Shown here: positions 35,401 to 47,400 of the stretch, piece after piece
Numbering within the stretch: position 1 is the first letter of the stretch
Layout: each line of letters opens with the position of its first letter
The notes under the pieces: generated by a model
Seen by the model: the letters and a program-made list of their open reading frames with translations, nothing else
Told to the model about the DNA's origin: nothing
Database searches by the model: none
Source of the DNA: Parelaphostrongylus tenuis
Taxonomy: Eukaryota > Nematoda > Chromadorea > Rhabditida > Metastrongylidae
Length of the DNA: 64,000 bases
NCBI GenBank assembly: GCA_019055375.1
Contig: JAHQIW010000330.1
Coordinates: 124,001-188,000, forward strand
Direction of reading: 5' to 3'
Translations under genes and position numbers: made by a program

Positions 35401-38400
35401 CACTATACTGAAACCAATTCTCATGTAGAGCCGGTAGTATTCCAAAAAGAAAAGGATGTTATATTGCGCATAAAAGACACCACATCCAAGAGAAGCGACG
35501 GAGAAGTATATCAATTCCAAATTTAAAGCACATATTAAATTTGAATCACACAGGGGTATGTTGTGTATCGAATTATCTCTAGGCAAATGTTCTAGGACAC
35601 AAAAAAAGATTCCAGAAAAGCTTCCGGGAGCGCTATTGAACGCCAACATTTCCGCCAATGGGCAAATTGAGTGGATGTGTAAATCAACGAAAGCAGCGAA
35701 TGGGACAAAAACACGAACACATGTATGATGATTTTGAAAAGTGTAAAAGGATAACATTCCAATGACGAATTTACTAGAGAAAAACATCGTAAGCAGATGA
35801 ACAATGAAAATGGAATAGAAAAAAAAGTGAAAGAAGAAGTTCAAGCGGTCTATAATGATTTGATAAACGCGAAAATACCATTATTCTCGAAGAAATAACG
35901 TATTTCTCCATACAAGACATGGTTTTCAGCAAAATTCTGTTTACAAAGAAACAAAGTCATGAAGATAATTGAAACACTTCAACACTACTGACATAGACAG
36001 ACAAAATACGAATTAACAGAGCATTAAGACTCTACAGAAAGAATATATCTCCAATTTGATAGACATCTCCATGATGATGGTTTTCGTACTAACAAGCACT
36101 TTTTTATGTAAGAGCAGGATCGAAAAACTGTATAAAAAGTATGTTTTGTCCAATATGACAATTATCATTACTTCTTGGTAATTGACTATTTTGATGACCT
36201 TTTGGTTATTATCGATTGATGATTGGATTACTTTCCGATATCCAGTCGCATTCAGTGATCATTGGTGATAAATCAAAAAAATATGATTCTGAGACAAACA
36301 AGATCGTGTGCTTCATAGAACAAACCAAATATCTTACATTTCAATCTGATAAAATTAGCCTATTCCTTATTCTGTAATGATTCTATAGATTGTTCAGCTA
36401 CTCGGAAAAAAATCCGCTTTACGTTAAAAAAGACGAAATAGCGATCAGAAGTGCTTACAAACGAGAACACGCTCGCAACGACGTTTAACGTGCTGCAACA
36501 GTGCGCACTGATTTGAATTCGCATGGTCTAAAAATGTCACAACAGCGATTACTTATATGGCTTTGTAAGTGCTCACTATGTATAGTAAGCGCAAAGTTCG
36601 CAAAGCAATCTGTTGGAAATAACAAGTTCATCTCAGAAATTTTTTTCACTCTGTAAATTACGATGTGTAGAAAACACTTGGGTGATGGTTAGATTGCTAT
36701 CGATACGGTAGAAAAGAAAGAATATCAGGGAAAGTTTCTGCCAAAAAGGCACACTTTAAAAGAGAATGTGCTTTGCTCACAGCTGATGGACTGAAATCGA
36801 TACACATGATCACAAAGCTGATATTATGGTTTCACAACACAAAAATAGTCAGTGTTCCTTTTTTGTAAGAGCAGCTTACGATAACACCTGAAGTAGGCTA
36901 GTCTGTCGAAAAGCTCACACCTTTCTTATATAGAACTGTTGTCACAACCACTTAGGCATGTGGTACTCATAACCTAAGATGAACATCATTTTTTAATCTG
37001 TCTATATCACCTAAAATTCTTGCACATGGTAAGTAATTGAGGATTAATGAGAACTAGCTGAACTAAACAAATCAAAGTTTTTTAATCTTTTGGATATGGG
37101 TTGAGTTACTACTTGTTAGTGCAGTTAGACCACCTACAAGTTTTTCAGTCGGCTTTCATTCCTCAATCTATCAACTGATTATCAAGCACGTTAGTCAGTC
37201 ATATGACGTACACAAATCTTTAGCGATAACAGAAAAGTTGAATGGTCTTTTGAGAAATGCTCAGAAAATACGAATTAAGGAGACTACAAATGTGCGTAGG
37301 GGAAACAAGTATCAAGAAAAATCAAGGAAAATAAAACTGTGAAACTAAAAATTAGTTTTCCTGAAAGTTTGAGAGCATAAAATGAACAGCAGTGATCCTC
37401 CACAATTAAACATTTGACGACTAACCAATCACAGCTTAGCTGATCATTCTACTGCAATCTGTAATCATCAAGCGATCAGCACTCGAAAAAAAAAAAATAG
37501 GAGATTAATTTCTTGACTTTGTCGTTTCCTTTTTCGGTCCAAAAAATGGAAGAAAGCTTAAAAACGGCTAAGAACACCTTGAAAAAGGCCTTAAAGGAAT
37601 GTAAACACCGCACCATAAGTGTCGAAATCTCTGCCCATGACGGTCAAAGGCTTAATAGAATTCTTTCAAGAAAAGAATAGACACTTTGATGTTCTATTCG
37701 AGGTCCAAGCACGCCTAGAACGAGGTTACAGATTGAGAAGAACAAAAGAATAGCTTAGGAACTAATTTTTGATTTGAGCTTTCGCGATGTTGGTACCAAC
37801 TACTCGATCGATTGTCCTTCTTGACGATGAAGTACAGAATCATTTTATGACTGATCGATCAAAAGAGAACAACTGCTGAACAAACTCGATGGAAGAAAGC
37901 GACGACACTGGCAATGATCGACGACAACGACCGCGATCCAAGAGGATCTGCATGACAACAAAGCCGGCTTTGCCGAAGCTACTGAAGCTAGCGGAATGAC
38001 TCGCTGACCAAGATGGATAGATAAGAACCGGAGAGCTATTAAAATTCGTGAAGAAAATAAGATGAACAAGTCTTAATGGAGTTTCATGAATACGATCATG
38101 TACTGACGTTGATTAACGGAGGATAAGCTCCAAAAGGCAGGTCTTCAATGATTAATTGAAAGACCTTAAAACATCAAAGCGGTGAGTGTTTTTGGAATGA
38201 AGTTTTTCCTATGCGACCCAAAAACTTATTTCTTACGTTTTCTGCTGGGGATATGAAGCCTTCGATTTGATAATTTGCGAATCAGTTTGACCTTTCCAGG
38301 CTCTGAAGATGGCGAACTTTGCCGAAACGTAAGCCACCACGACTGCTGTAATATTCATGCTGCATTATTAACTGTATTGTTATATGCTTCGCTGATATTC

Positions 38401-41400
38401 AAGAAATAATATCAATAACACCTCGGAGCGGCTAAACAGAAGAAGATCCTCATTTATTCAAACTATGCCGAGGTTAGTATATAGTCGGTCCTGGGAGGAT
38501 AAGCCATTTTTTAAAATAAAAATCATAAAATGAAACAAAACTAAGAGTGATAGCAATCGATAAGATTCTTACAGACACATGAAATGCTACGAATAAAATT
38601 TTTGAGAATGTTCTAGCCAACAGATGGGAGGGAGCTGAAAAGCATTTCAGTCGTTTCTCACAAGCGTTTAGTTCTGAGAACTTCGTCGTCAAGCCGAGTA
38701 TTTAATTCATCGCTCTCAGCTTGCACGAGGTCATCATCAACGCTGACGTTGAAGCAAACATGCAAACAGAAACAGAAAAAAAAAGCATATAATCACGAGA
38801 ACAGGTGGTGGCTGTACTTACGCAGTTCCCTTCATTCGTTCAAAAAAAGACCGTAAATTATATTAATGTGAACACAAAAATCACTGACATCATCCCTAGC
38901 AACTCCAGTTTGATAAGATCTGTTTGTGCAGATCGAGATACACATGTGGCTGAGAATATTTCAATAATTCAAATGAGCTATAATTCGAAGTTTCATAGCG
39001 AATGAGTTTTTACATATAAATGTCATTACTCTAAATTAAAGGATAGAACTCTCGACGATGATCAAACTCTGAGGTATGCGGCATGCATTCTCCTCTATTC
39101 AAAATCGTTAGAGGTAACTGAATACATATCCGGTCTTTATAAATACTCTCGGTGTCATGCCATTTTTTTAAGTTAGTCCTATTATTCTCCGAGAGAGAAC
39201 CAGGACCAATTTGGCGAGCCAAGAGAGATGGAAGGTTCGCTGATTTTGGCATCGGGATCAGAGCAATGATCACGTGTGTGTTGCAGGGTCCCTCTAACCA
39301 GTGTGCTACACGCAACGCAATATCATAATGAAAGAGAACTTTGCAGACTGTTGTTTTTCCTTCATAATATCACAAAGCGACTGTATTTGAACGATGCCAA
39401 TGACTCCGTCAAGAGTATACATTTTCATAAAACCAATAAATTGCAAAGCTCTCAACCGCATAACAAGTCGAGTCGATTCGAGGAGTGGTAAACGATCAAG
39501 CCGATGAAATAGCAAGCATTTTATCGTCAACACCAATATTACACTTCTGACAATGATTTATATCCAGCCAATGTAGTAGGAAAAAATTTGTAGACGTTAA
39601 TTCAAGAGACTTACTGGACTTGAAAACAATGCGACATCTAACGACTTGTTTCATGATCGATCTCACTGTGCAGATGAACCCATGTAGGACTGGCAGGAAA
39701 ACAATTTAGTTCTCGAAAATCGAATTAACATCCATAATCACTATTCACAAAGCCACATAGTCCAACAGTTGAGTTAAAAACAAAAACTGGTTGTTACATT
39801 TATTTCTTCAAAAACAAATTCCACCACTCTTTTGAAAAATCAAAGACGCTCGAATGGAGGCGAAGAATTTTTTTCAGTCTCCTTTGTTTTATCCTTAATA
39901 ACAACTTCCTACACAAAGCTTCTAAGTAGCGGGAAAAAAAGTAGCCGACTAGAAAATGGCTATTTGCCTACTATGACCAAAAGTGAAAGACAACGACAAA
40001 ATGGGTGCTTAGGAATGACATAATTTACATCAGCCATGTCAATGTCTCAAAACAAATTCTTAGCTAATCTTTCCGTGAAAAAGAGTCCTGAAACTTCAAG
40101 CAAGCCAAAATGAGCTTCTTTCATGTGAATATGAACTCTGGGCAAAAAAGGAAAATGAGAATATTACTTCTTCAAACAACGGTTCTTCAATGTTTGGCAG
40201 CCCGTTTTAGAGAATTGAAGAAATAATAGTGGATAAGATTTGAGGAAAGCAGAAGAAAAACATGAAAAATTTTTTGAGCAGATCATAGACATGGAAACGG
40301 AAAGGTGACTGAAGCAGGTTTTGAATAGGCCTTTCTTATTTTCTCTAGCAAAAAATGCGGAGATGTATTTTTACTCGCAGCGTCACTAATGCTATCAGGT
40401 TAACGAAATGAAACAAAAATTGGCGAAGTGACTGGGGAAAAGAACAACTGTTACATTCCTCGGGAGAATGACGCACGTTTCGCTATTATTTTCGATGGCC
40501 TTCCAAACACCTGCATTGAAAATAACACCGAAAAGGACATTTTGAACAGATGGTAAACGTAAACATATACAGCAGGAACTTAGGAATCAGCAATAGCTAT
40601 CGGGTAAGAGCGCTTCACGCCCAAACGATTTAGATGATATGGAGGCGATTCTTGTCTAGATATTTGAAGAAAATTTCTATGAAGCCCTCACAGGTAGCTT
40701 GCGATAATAGCAAGGGTGAGCGCAAATTACTCCATTAAAAGAGGAAAAAAAGGAAGAATCAGAGTAGAGGGGTTCAAAGAGGGATTCCACATGGGTGGGA
40801 TATTAGTAGGGTGGCATTCGCTCGTGAATCTAGTGACTAGTAGAAGAACTCCCATATGAAATGTCGGCAATTCAGTGTGCCGGATAGATATAATGGATTG
40901 TAGTACTACACCAGACAATGAACGAATGGGTTGTTTACTGATCCTTTTTGTGTCGAAGCAGCCCATAAGAACAAAAATAATCTCGTCAGAGTTACACATG
41001 TTACGTGAAGATTCTTCTTACATCTTCGACAAAATGTTTATCATTGCTGAAATTTACGATAACATTGTTATTATCAACAACGATCATTGAATCAATACTG
41101 ACCAAATCAATAAAAAAACCTTAAACAAAATTTGAGTTTGAGAGAACATATCAAACATTGCTTCTGGGTCATCACAACATTCAGGCGCTTTAAATGCATA
41201 CCGGATTTTGAGATATCACAAAAACTATGAGCCGTACAAATTTTTCTTGATTGTCTGCCAGAATAAGTGAAAACTGAGAGCATTAGAGATTAACATTGAC
41301 TTCTCGTTGAACTAATAGACTTCCTATTGAGTCAAGACAAAATTAAAGAGAAGCGAAGACAATCATGATTCTAATGATACCTCGTCGTCGCAAAATCGTC

Positions 41401-44400
41401 GTAGTGCAAAACTTTCAGTGAAAATGAAATTTACAGGCATTTTATGAACGTTCAACATTTCGAGCAGATAGTTCATAACAGCGGCGGATGCGCCACGATT
41501 GACACTGCAATATGAATCAATTGGGAAAAACTCAATATCACAACTACCGAAATATGAAACAGTGAACGCAGAAGATGCAAAAGCACGCTTGGGCCTCCTT
41601 ACTCATTTCGTAATAACACCTTTTTCAATTGCTATCCACGGGTACTACGGTACTCACGCGACACAGTAGTCAAGCAGAGTGGGCCCATTACCTCTCAGAC
41701 GCTGGCAAACTGGCATCAGACTCAGTTATAACGACTGAAATGCAATGTCAAACATAGGTTGGTTCCCGCAAGTCATTGCATGGGTGAAATACATGTACAA
41801 TTACATCTAGGATTATTTATAAAGGGAGAAGCATGGTAAATGGTCGCTGAAGGTTTTTTTAAGCTTAAAGACGTTTCAGAGTCGGTCTTCGTTACAGAAA
41901 ATTCCTGTTCTACAATGAATACTTCTTTGCCTGAATGCACAAAATTGGAAGAAATTGATTGAGTGGGATTTTCACAAATGCACGAAAGCAAAAGGTTTAG
42001 TGCAAATTGTCCGTCATTATAAAATCAGTATATCCAAATGTCGAGCCGGATAATCGCGAAGCTAAGTGGGGCATGCTTGTAGGTGACACAATCACAGGTT
42101 TCCACATTCGCGTTAACATGATTCACGATGAATTTGGTAACCATCCAAATCGTTCGAATTTCTATGTGCACAGGTACCACTATTTATTAGGTAATCAATA
42201 ATCAAACTGGTTTAGTGAGACCATTGTTCTATTATTCGTATTGTAAAACTAAATTGTATTGCATTGTTAATATAAAAATTGAAAACTCCCCATGATTTCC
42301 TTATTGTACTGCTTTAAGCAGTGTTATAATGAAATGAATGAAGATCTCAGAATGTTGAGTGGTATGTGAAACTATCGACCAGGAAGGAATTGAACGCGTT
42401 TCATCTCCATCCGGAACGCGTGCTAACACTTCACGACTCAATACTAGAGAATTGCATACCACTCAGCATTTTCAAAAAACTTCAATACATTACATTTCAA
42501 AGCCAACAATTGGCTCTGAGACCGCTGATACGGGCATAAGGCCCGAGATAAACATAACCTCCATAGAGCTTATGAGCGAATCAAACGTAAAGATGATCCC
42601 ATTCTATGAGGACTTTAAAACAGACCACTCTACCCCACTAGTCTCTAGTGTGGTACAGTGCGACAATCAAAGAAAGGTAATTGAATTATAATACTGTAAG
42701 CTATTCCGTAAAGGCATATCGAAAGGATAGCTGGCAGTCAAGACAGCCTTATGCAAACACGTGTTTTTAAAGATGCTTTCGTCTTAGTATTGAATGTTTC
42801 ACGATTTCCTTCGAATTACAACACTTTCGGTAATTTACCTGTTATTTTTTCAAGAGAGGGAGCCGTGGCCGAGTGGCTGTGATGTTGCTCACGGCCGTGC
42901 GTGGAGCAGAGCTCCACTCCCCATTTCTCTCCGGCAGTCAGCAACAACATTCTATGGAACGCCACAGCAAGGCTATCCTCGAGATTGCAAAGACACTCGC
43001 TCAACCAGTATTCTATGCCATTCAAGATGAAGACGAAAAACGAACTGAATGCTAGAAATACTGGGATCTGCACAGTGAAAAATCACTGTGATAACGAATT
43101 AAATAAAATACCTTTCCTTTGAGTGCTTTATTAAGACCACGCTCAAATTTCAATAGATCCTATCATTATTATTTGAGCCAACATGTCATGTTTATCATAA
43201 TGTACCTTTCCTTCAACATGTTGGCTCAAATAATAATGAAAGGATCTATTAAAATTTGAGCGTGGTCTTAATAAAGCACTCGAAGGAAAGGTTGTAATAT
43301 GATAAAAATACCAGCCAGCTAGCAATCGAGTGCGAAAAACACTCTGTGTTAGGTGAAAATTTCGCCTGACATAGATTGTAAAACGTACGTCGTCGACAAC
43401 TCTCTATAAGGAGTGTAAGGCTCCCAAGAGAACTGACTATAAAAAGATCGACAAACGACGGGTTCTGCCCGGCTAATGAGTCTGTAAGGACGAAACACGT
43501 GTCTCGGGCTGTACAAGAGCCCTTACCAGAGCACATGACATGCTGGCTCAAATAATAACGAAAGGATCAAATAAAATACTCAAAAAAGTACTTCAAGGAA
43601 TCAATTGGTCAACATTTTAATCATCATTATGATCAATGATATGCAACCATTCGCCGGGCAAAGATTGGATGCCTTTTTTTCAAAAACGATGAGTCTGGCA
43701 ATCCATGAAGCCGGTGAGGCCACTTTTGAGCTGGTTGTAATCTATAAAATTTTCTCCTGCAGATGCTGCTTTGCGGCGTGGAGATGATGACAATACTATC
43801 GAGCACTATCAGGGTTATACGTATATGTGGTGCCGTGAACTAGCCCATGTTCCAAAACATGGTAAGTCGACTTCGCAATGTGCGATCGGGCGTTATTCTG
43901 GAAAAGGGCTATACTGAGTTGTTTGGGACGCTACTCCAGTACTACTGCAGCAAATTTTCGGAGTTGTTTCCCGTAGACGTTGGTGCTGATTGTCTGCTAG
44001 TTGTCGAGCAATACCCTAAACAGCATGCTCGGCCAATCCTAGAAAACCGAGAACATAATCTTCCGACCATGGGACTTGGGCTTCGCATGAAGTGTGAATC
44101 GAGAAATCTTTTGCGGTAGCCCAATTCATTCAGATAACGAATGATGGTGCTACGAGCGTATCCGTGTTACTAGAACATTTTCCAACATCACACAGCCTTT
44201 TTGCAAGATTCCGCATTCAAACAGAAAAACAAAACTGAGTAAAACAATACTGCGAAAGAAATCATGGGATAATCTAATGCATACGTCATACTATACTTTA
44301 TAGGATACGTCAAGCTTTTTGATAGAATCAGTCACTTTACAAAATATCACATGATCGTCTTGTTTTCAGCAGCACAAAAGCATTTGTTTTCCGATGACAG

Positions 44401-47400
44401 ATGGTTTTGATGATAACATTGATTATAAAGGGTGCAGATGCAGTCAGGACCGTTAGAATATTACCAAGGATGCACTTTGCTATAACTATCGCCGACCATG
44501 AACACTTATTTACACCACAGTAGCTATGAGACACGGAAAAAAAAGGAAAGAATATAGAAGAGAACACTTTTTTTTACTTTCTCAACCTACTACACTATAG
44601 TAGCGGCTTTCTAATGCATTTGAGAGCGCAAAAAATTCAAAGTCTTTACCATCTACAACATCACGTTCTAGAAATCTACCATTACAACGAGAAGATTTTT
44701 TCTACACATTATATGTTAACTAAGTTTAATGCAAATATGTGCCTACCAGACCAAAGCCGTTGATGATGGGTTGCTCACTAAACCAGTACCTCATGTCAAA
44801 AAAGAGTGATACTAGATAAGGATCTCTGTTAGTGCAGTGGCTAGTATGCGTAACCGGGAAGAGTTAGACAAGGGTTCGACTTGCAACCGAGGTTCAAGTT
44901 CGCGTATCACTCAACATTCTTGTATATGTAATTATAGTATCATAATACTCCCACTGAAGCTGTCAAATGAAACAATTTTTGCGAATCGCAAATTTCCTTA
45001 GTAAAACAAGTCGCTGATCGAAGACATTTCCTGCAGAAATATCATATATATTGAATAGAACAAAAAATAAAGCTCTTGGAAAACGAAGATAGGGACGAGT
45101 TGAAGGTGAGTGACAGTTACACCAGTAATCTTTAGGTTCACTGGATGCTAAACAGGTGATCAATGGGGTTGACGATTATTTTGATGAACTAGAAAATTCA
45201 GAGGAACGCTTGAAAAGCTGTGTAAAGCAAGTTCCCTTGCGACTTGGGATCAAGAACCACGAATTTTTACCGGACTAGTGGCATGACACAACCAAATGAT
45301 GCTGTAGAGTGTGAAGTCGGCTTCGATTTGAGGAAAATGATAGATTGAATGTAAGAAATAGACCATGTAACATTTCAATTTCCTCAACAGTTTCGAATAT
45401 TCAGTCTCCACATTATCGAAAAGCCTTCAAAGCAGTCTCAAAGGAACCTAGACATTTCGGTATGTATGGACTCAAAGACATACAGTGAAAGAAAAAGAGT
45501 TATCCAATATAACGGCTCCGAAGAAATAGATGAATTTAGTCAACTGAGCAGAAGAAGGAGAGAAAAACAAAAGTAATAACTAAAGAGAAAACAAAAGAGT
45601 TCATATTTTTGTTTTGTACTGTGGTTTCATTATTCTTCGATATTTTCATTTTAAACAGGAGAAGTTAATACTGAATGAAACCTAAAACTAGAAACTTGAT
45701 CAATTCACTCGAAGTCATGTCAGCTGTGTGTACATTTAAAACCTATTTTATTCTAAGACAATACTTCGACTTGTCATTTTATCCTGAACGTAACCGAGAT
45801 CCGGACATGTGCGGACTGACGCTAATTACCATCTATGATAGATAATAATACAGCATGCAACCAATCGAGATCATAGCGTATAGTCGGATCTCTATAGAAT
45901 TCCGAGTGCTCTATCTATTTAAGACAGTTCTCTCACCACATCGTTGAGCATTGGCGATGACGGTACCGTAGTGGTACGGAGATCGTCACTGGCACAGTCT
46001 GAAATCGTGTTGCCATTATTGGTGCCGTTCTTCTGCACCTGAGTGATCAGCAACGATGGATGACGTGGTGCTGCTAGCTTATCTGAAAAATTGCAACCTT
46101 TCAAAGAAACTGTAGAGTTCAAAATGTAACACTTTTATAACTATGATATCACCTGTAATATTCACGAAACACCTTAATTTTGCCATATAAGACGAACGTT
46201 AATAAGTAACACTACAATACGCAAGAATCGTGAAGAAATCGAATTTGAATAGAATGTTAAAATGAGAAGGAGAGATGTAAATAAGGACATTTTTGGAGCA
46301 TTTGACCATTTCTATTTCTAGAACTAGGAGTATAGGAAATAGCTAAGTGACCAAGAAAAAAAAAACTAATTTTGCTTGAAAAAAAATTAGAGATCCGCAT
46401 AAAGTTTTTGCACTCTAGAGAGGGATTCTTGCTAAGAAATCCGTTAATCAACAGATCAACTGCAGAAATTCTATAGGTATGATAATACGCAATTTTTGTA
46501 TACAATTCTGATTTATAAACACGTACTCAAAAGAAGAACGAAGTTTCATCTAAGTGAATGCACAAAATCTACAGACTAGCATGTAATTGAAGTTTATGAA
46601 ATAATGACAGAATTGGTTTAGCAACAGATTATAATTCCTATTTTTCATTTATCTTATATTTTAACTAAAAAGCGGACAATCCATAGCCTACGAACATGAA
46701 ACGGTTTCAAAGGTCACCGAATATAAAAGTCTAGCGCTTATATTTTGTTCAATTTAGTGATAATAATTCACCATTTAGTCATTTGCTATTAACATGATCC
46801 TTATCTTTATCTTATCAAATCCCAATCAATCAACAACTATTGAACTGATCACTGCATTATTGTAAAACCTTGATGGTCGAAGCAATCAGTTTACGATCTA
46901 AGCAGGTAAAAACAACAAGTAACAACAGTAATGATAATAAGTATGAGTATAACGTCAAAGCAGTTAACACATTCGCAGCAGCTTCGAACGTCAAAATTCA
47001 AACCGCTCAGATTTCCATGCGCATCTAAATCAGTATCAATTTAGAAATTACTAACAAGGGCGCAGCCCTACTGATTTCTTGAGATTATCGTTTAGATTGG
47101 CCGGTTATCAAAATTTTCGAGAAAAAGCAAAAAAGGAAAAATTGCGAAAATTAAAAAAGGCCAGATTTTAGGTTAATCAGTTTCGCGAGCGTATCAAAGT
47201 CAGTATGTAGGGGACAAAACGTCTGAGATACATGCGACCTCTAGAGGAGTCATAAGTTGCAAATGTGTTATTGTTCAAATGCTACGGACTTCACATCGGA
47301 AACTTTCTTTCTAAGACGTCACTTATTCAGTAACTTATTTCTTTCATGAATAATTTAGAAACCCCAATAAGAAAGTGATCTTCTTATTAGGCTTGACTAC

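Larger units (their letters stand above)
35408..45936 (-). other. Large intron 2 of the scpl-1-like gene
   Basis: The 10.5 kb intron contains, from high to low coordinate, a mariner pseudogene, hammerhead-bearing repeats, a 75 bp-arm palindrome, two SINEs (42.9 and 39.0 kb) and a plus-strand hammerhead-like motif at 38.3 kb. If exon 3 is not used, the intron reaches 35006. I found no further exon that I trust, but a short Cys-rich exon could be hidden here. Stretches 35850-37800, 39600-41700 and 44600-45900 show only AT-rich sequence. Confidence 0.6.

Noticed and set aside
35383..35844. 153-codon minus-strand frame, hydrophobic
   Set aside because: It overlaps candidate exon 3 of the phosphatase in a different frame, is Phe/Leu/Ile-rich from AT-rich intron sequence, and matches no domain.
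42359..42691. 110-codon plus-strand frame
   Set aside because: It begins inside an inverted-repeat element and shows no motif or splice context.
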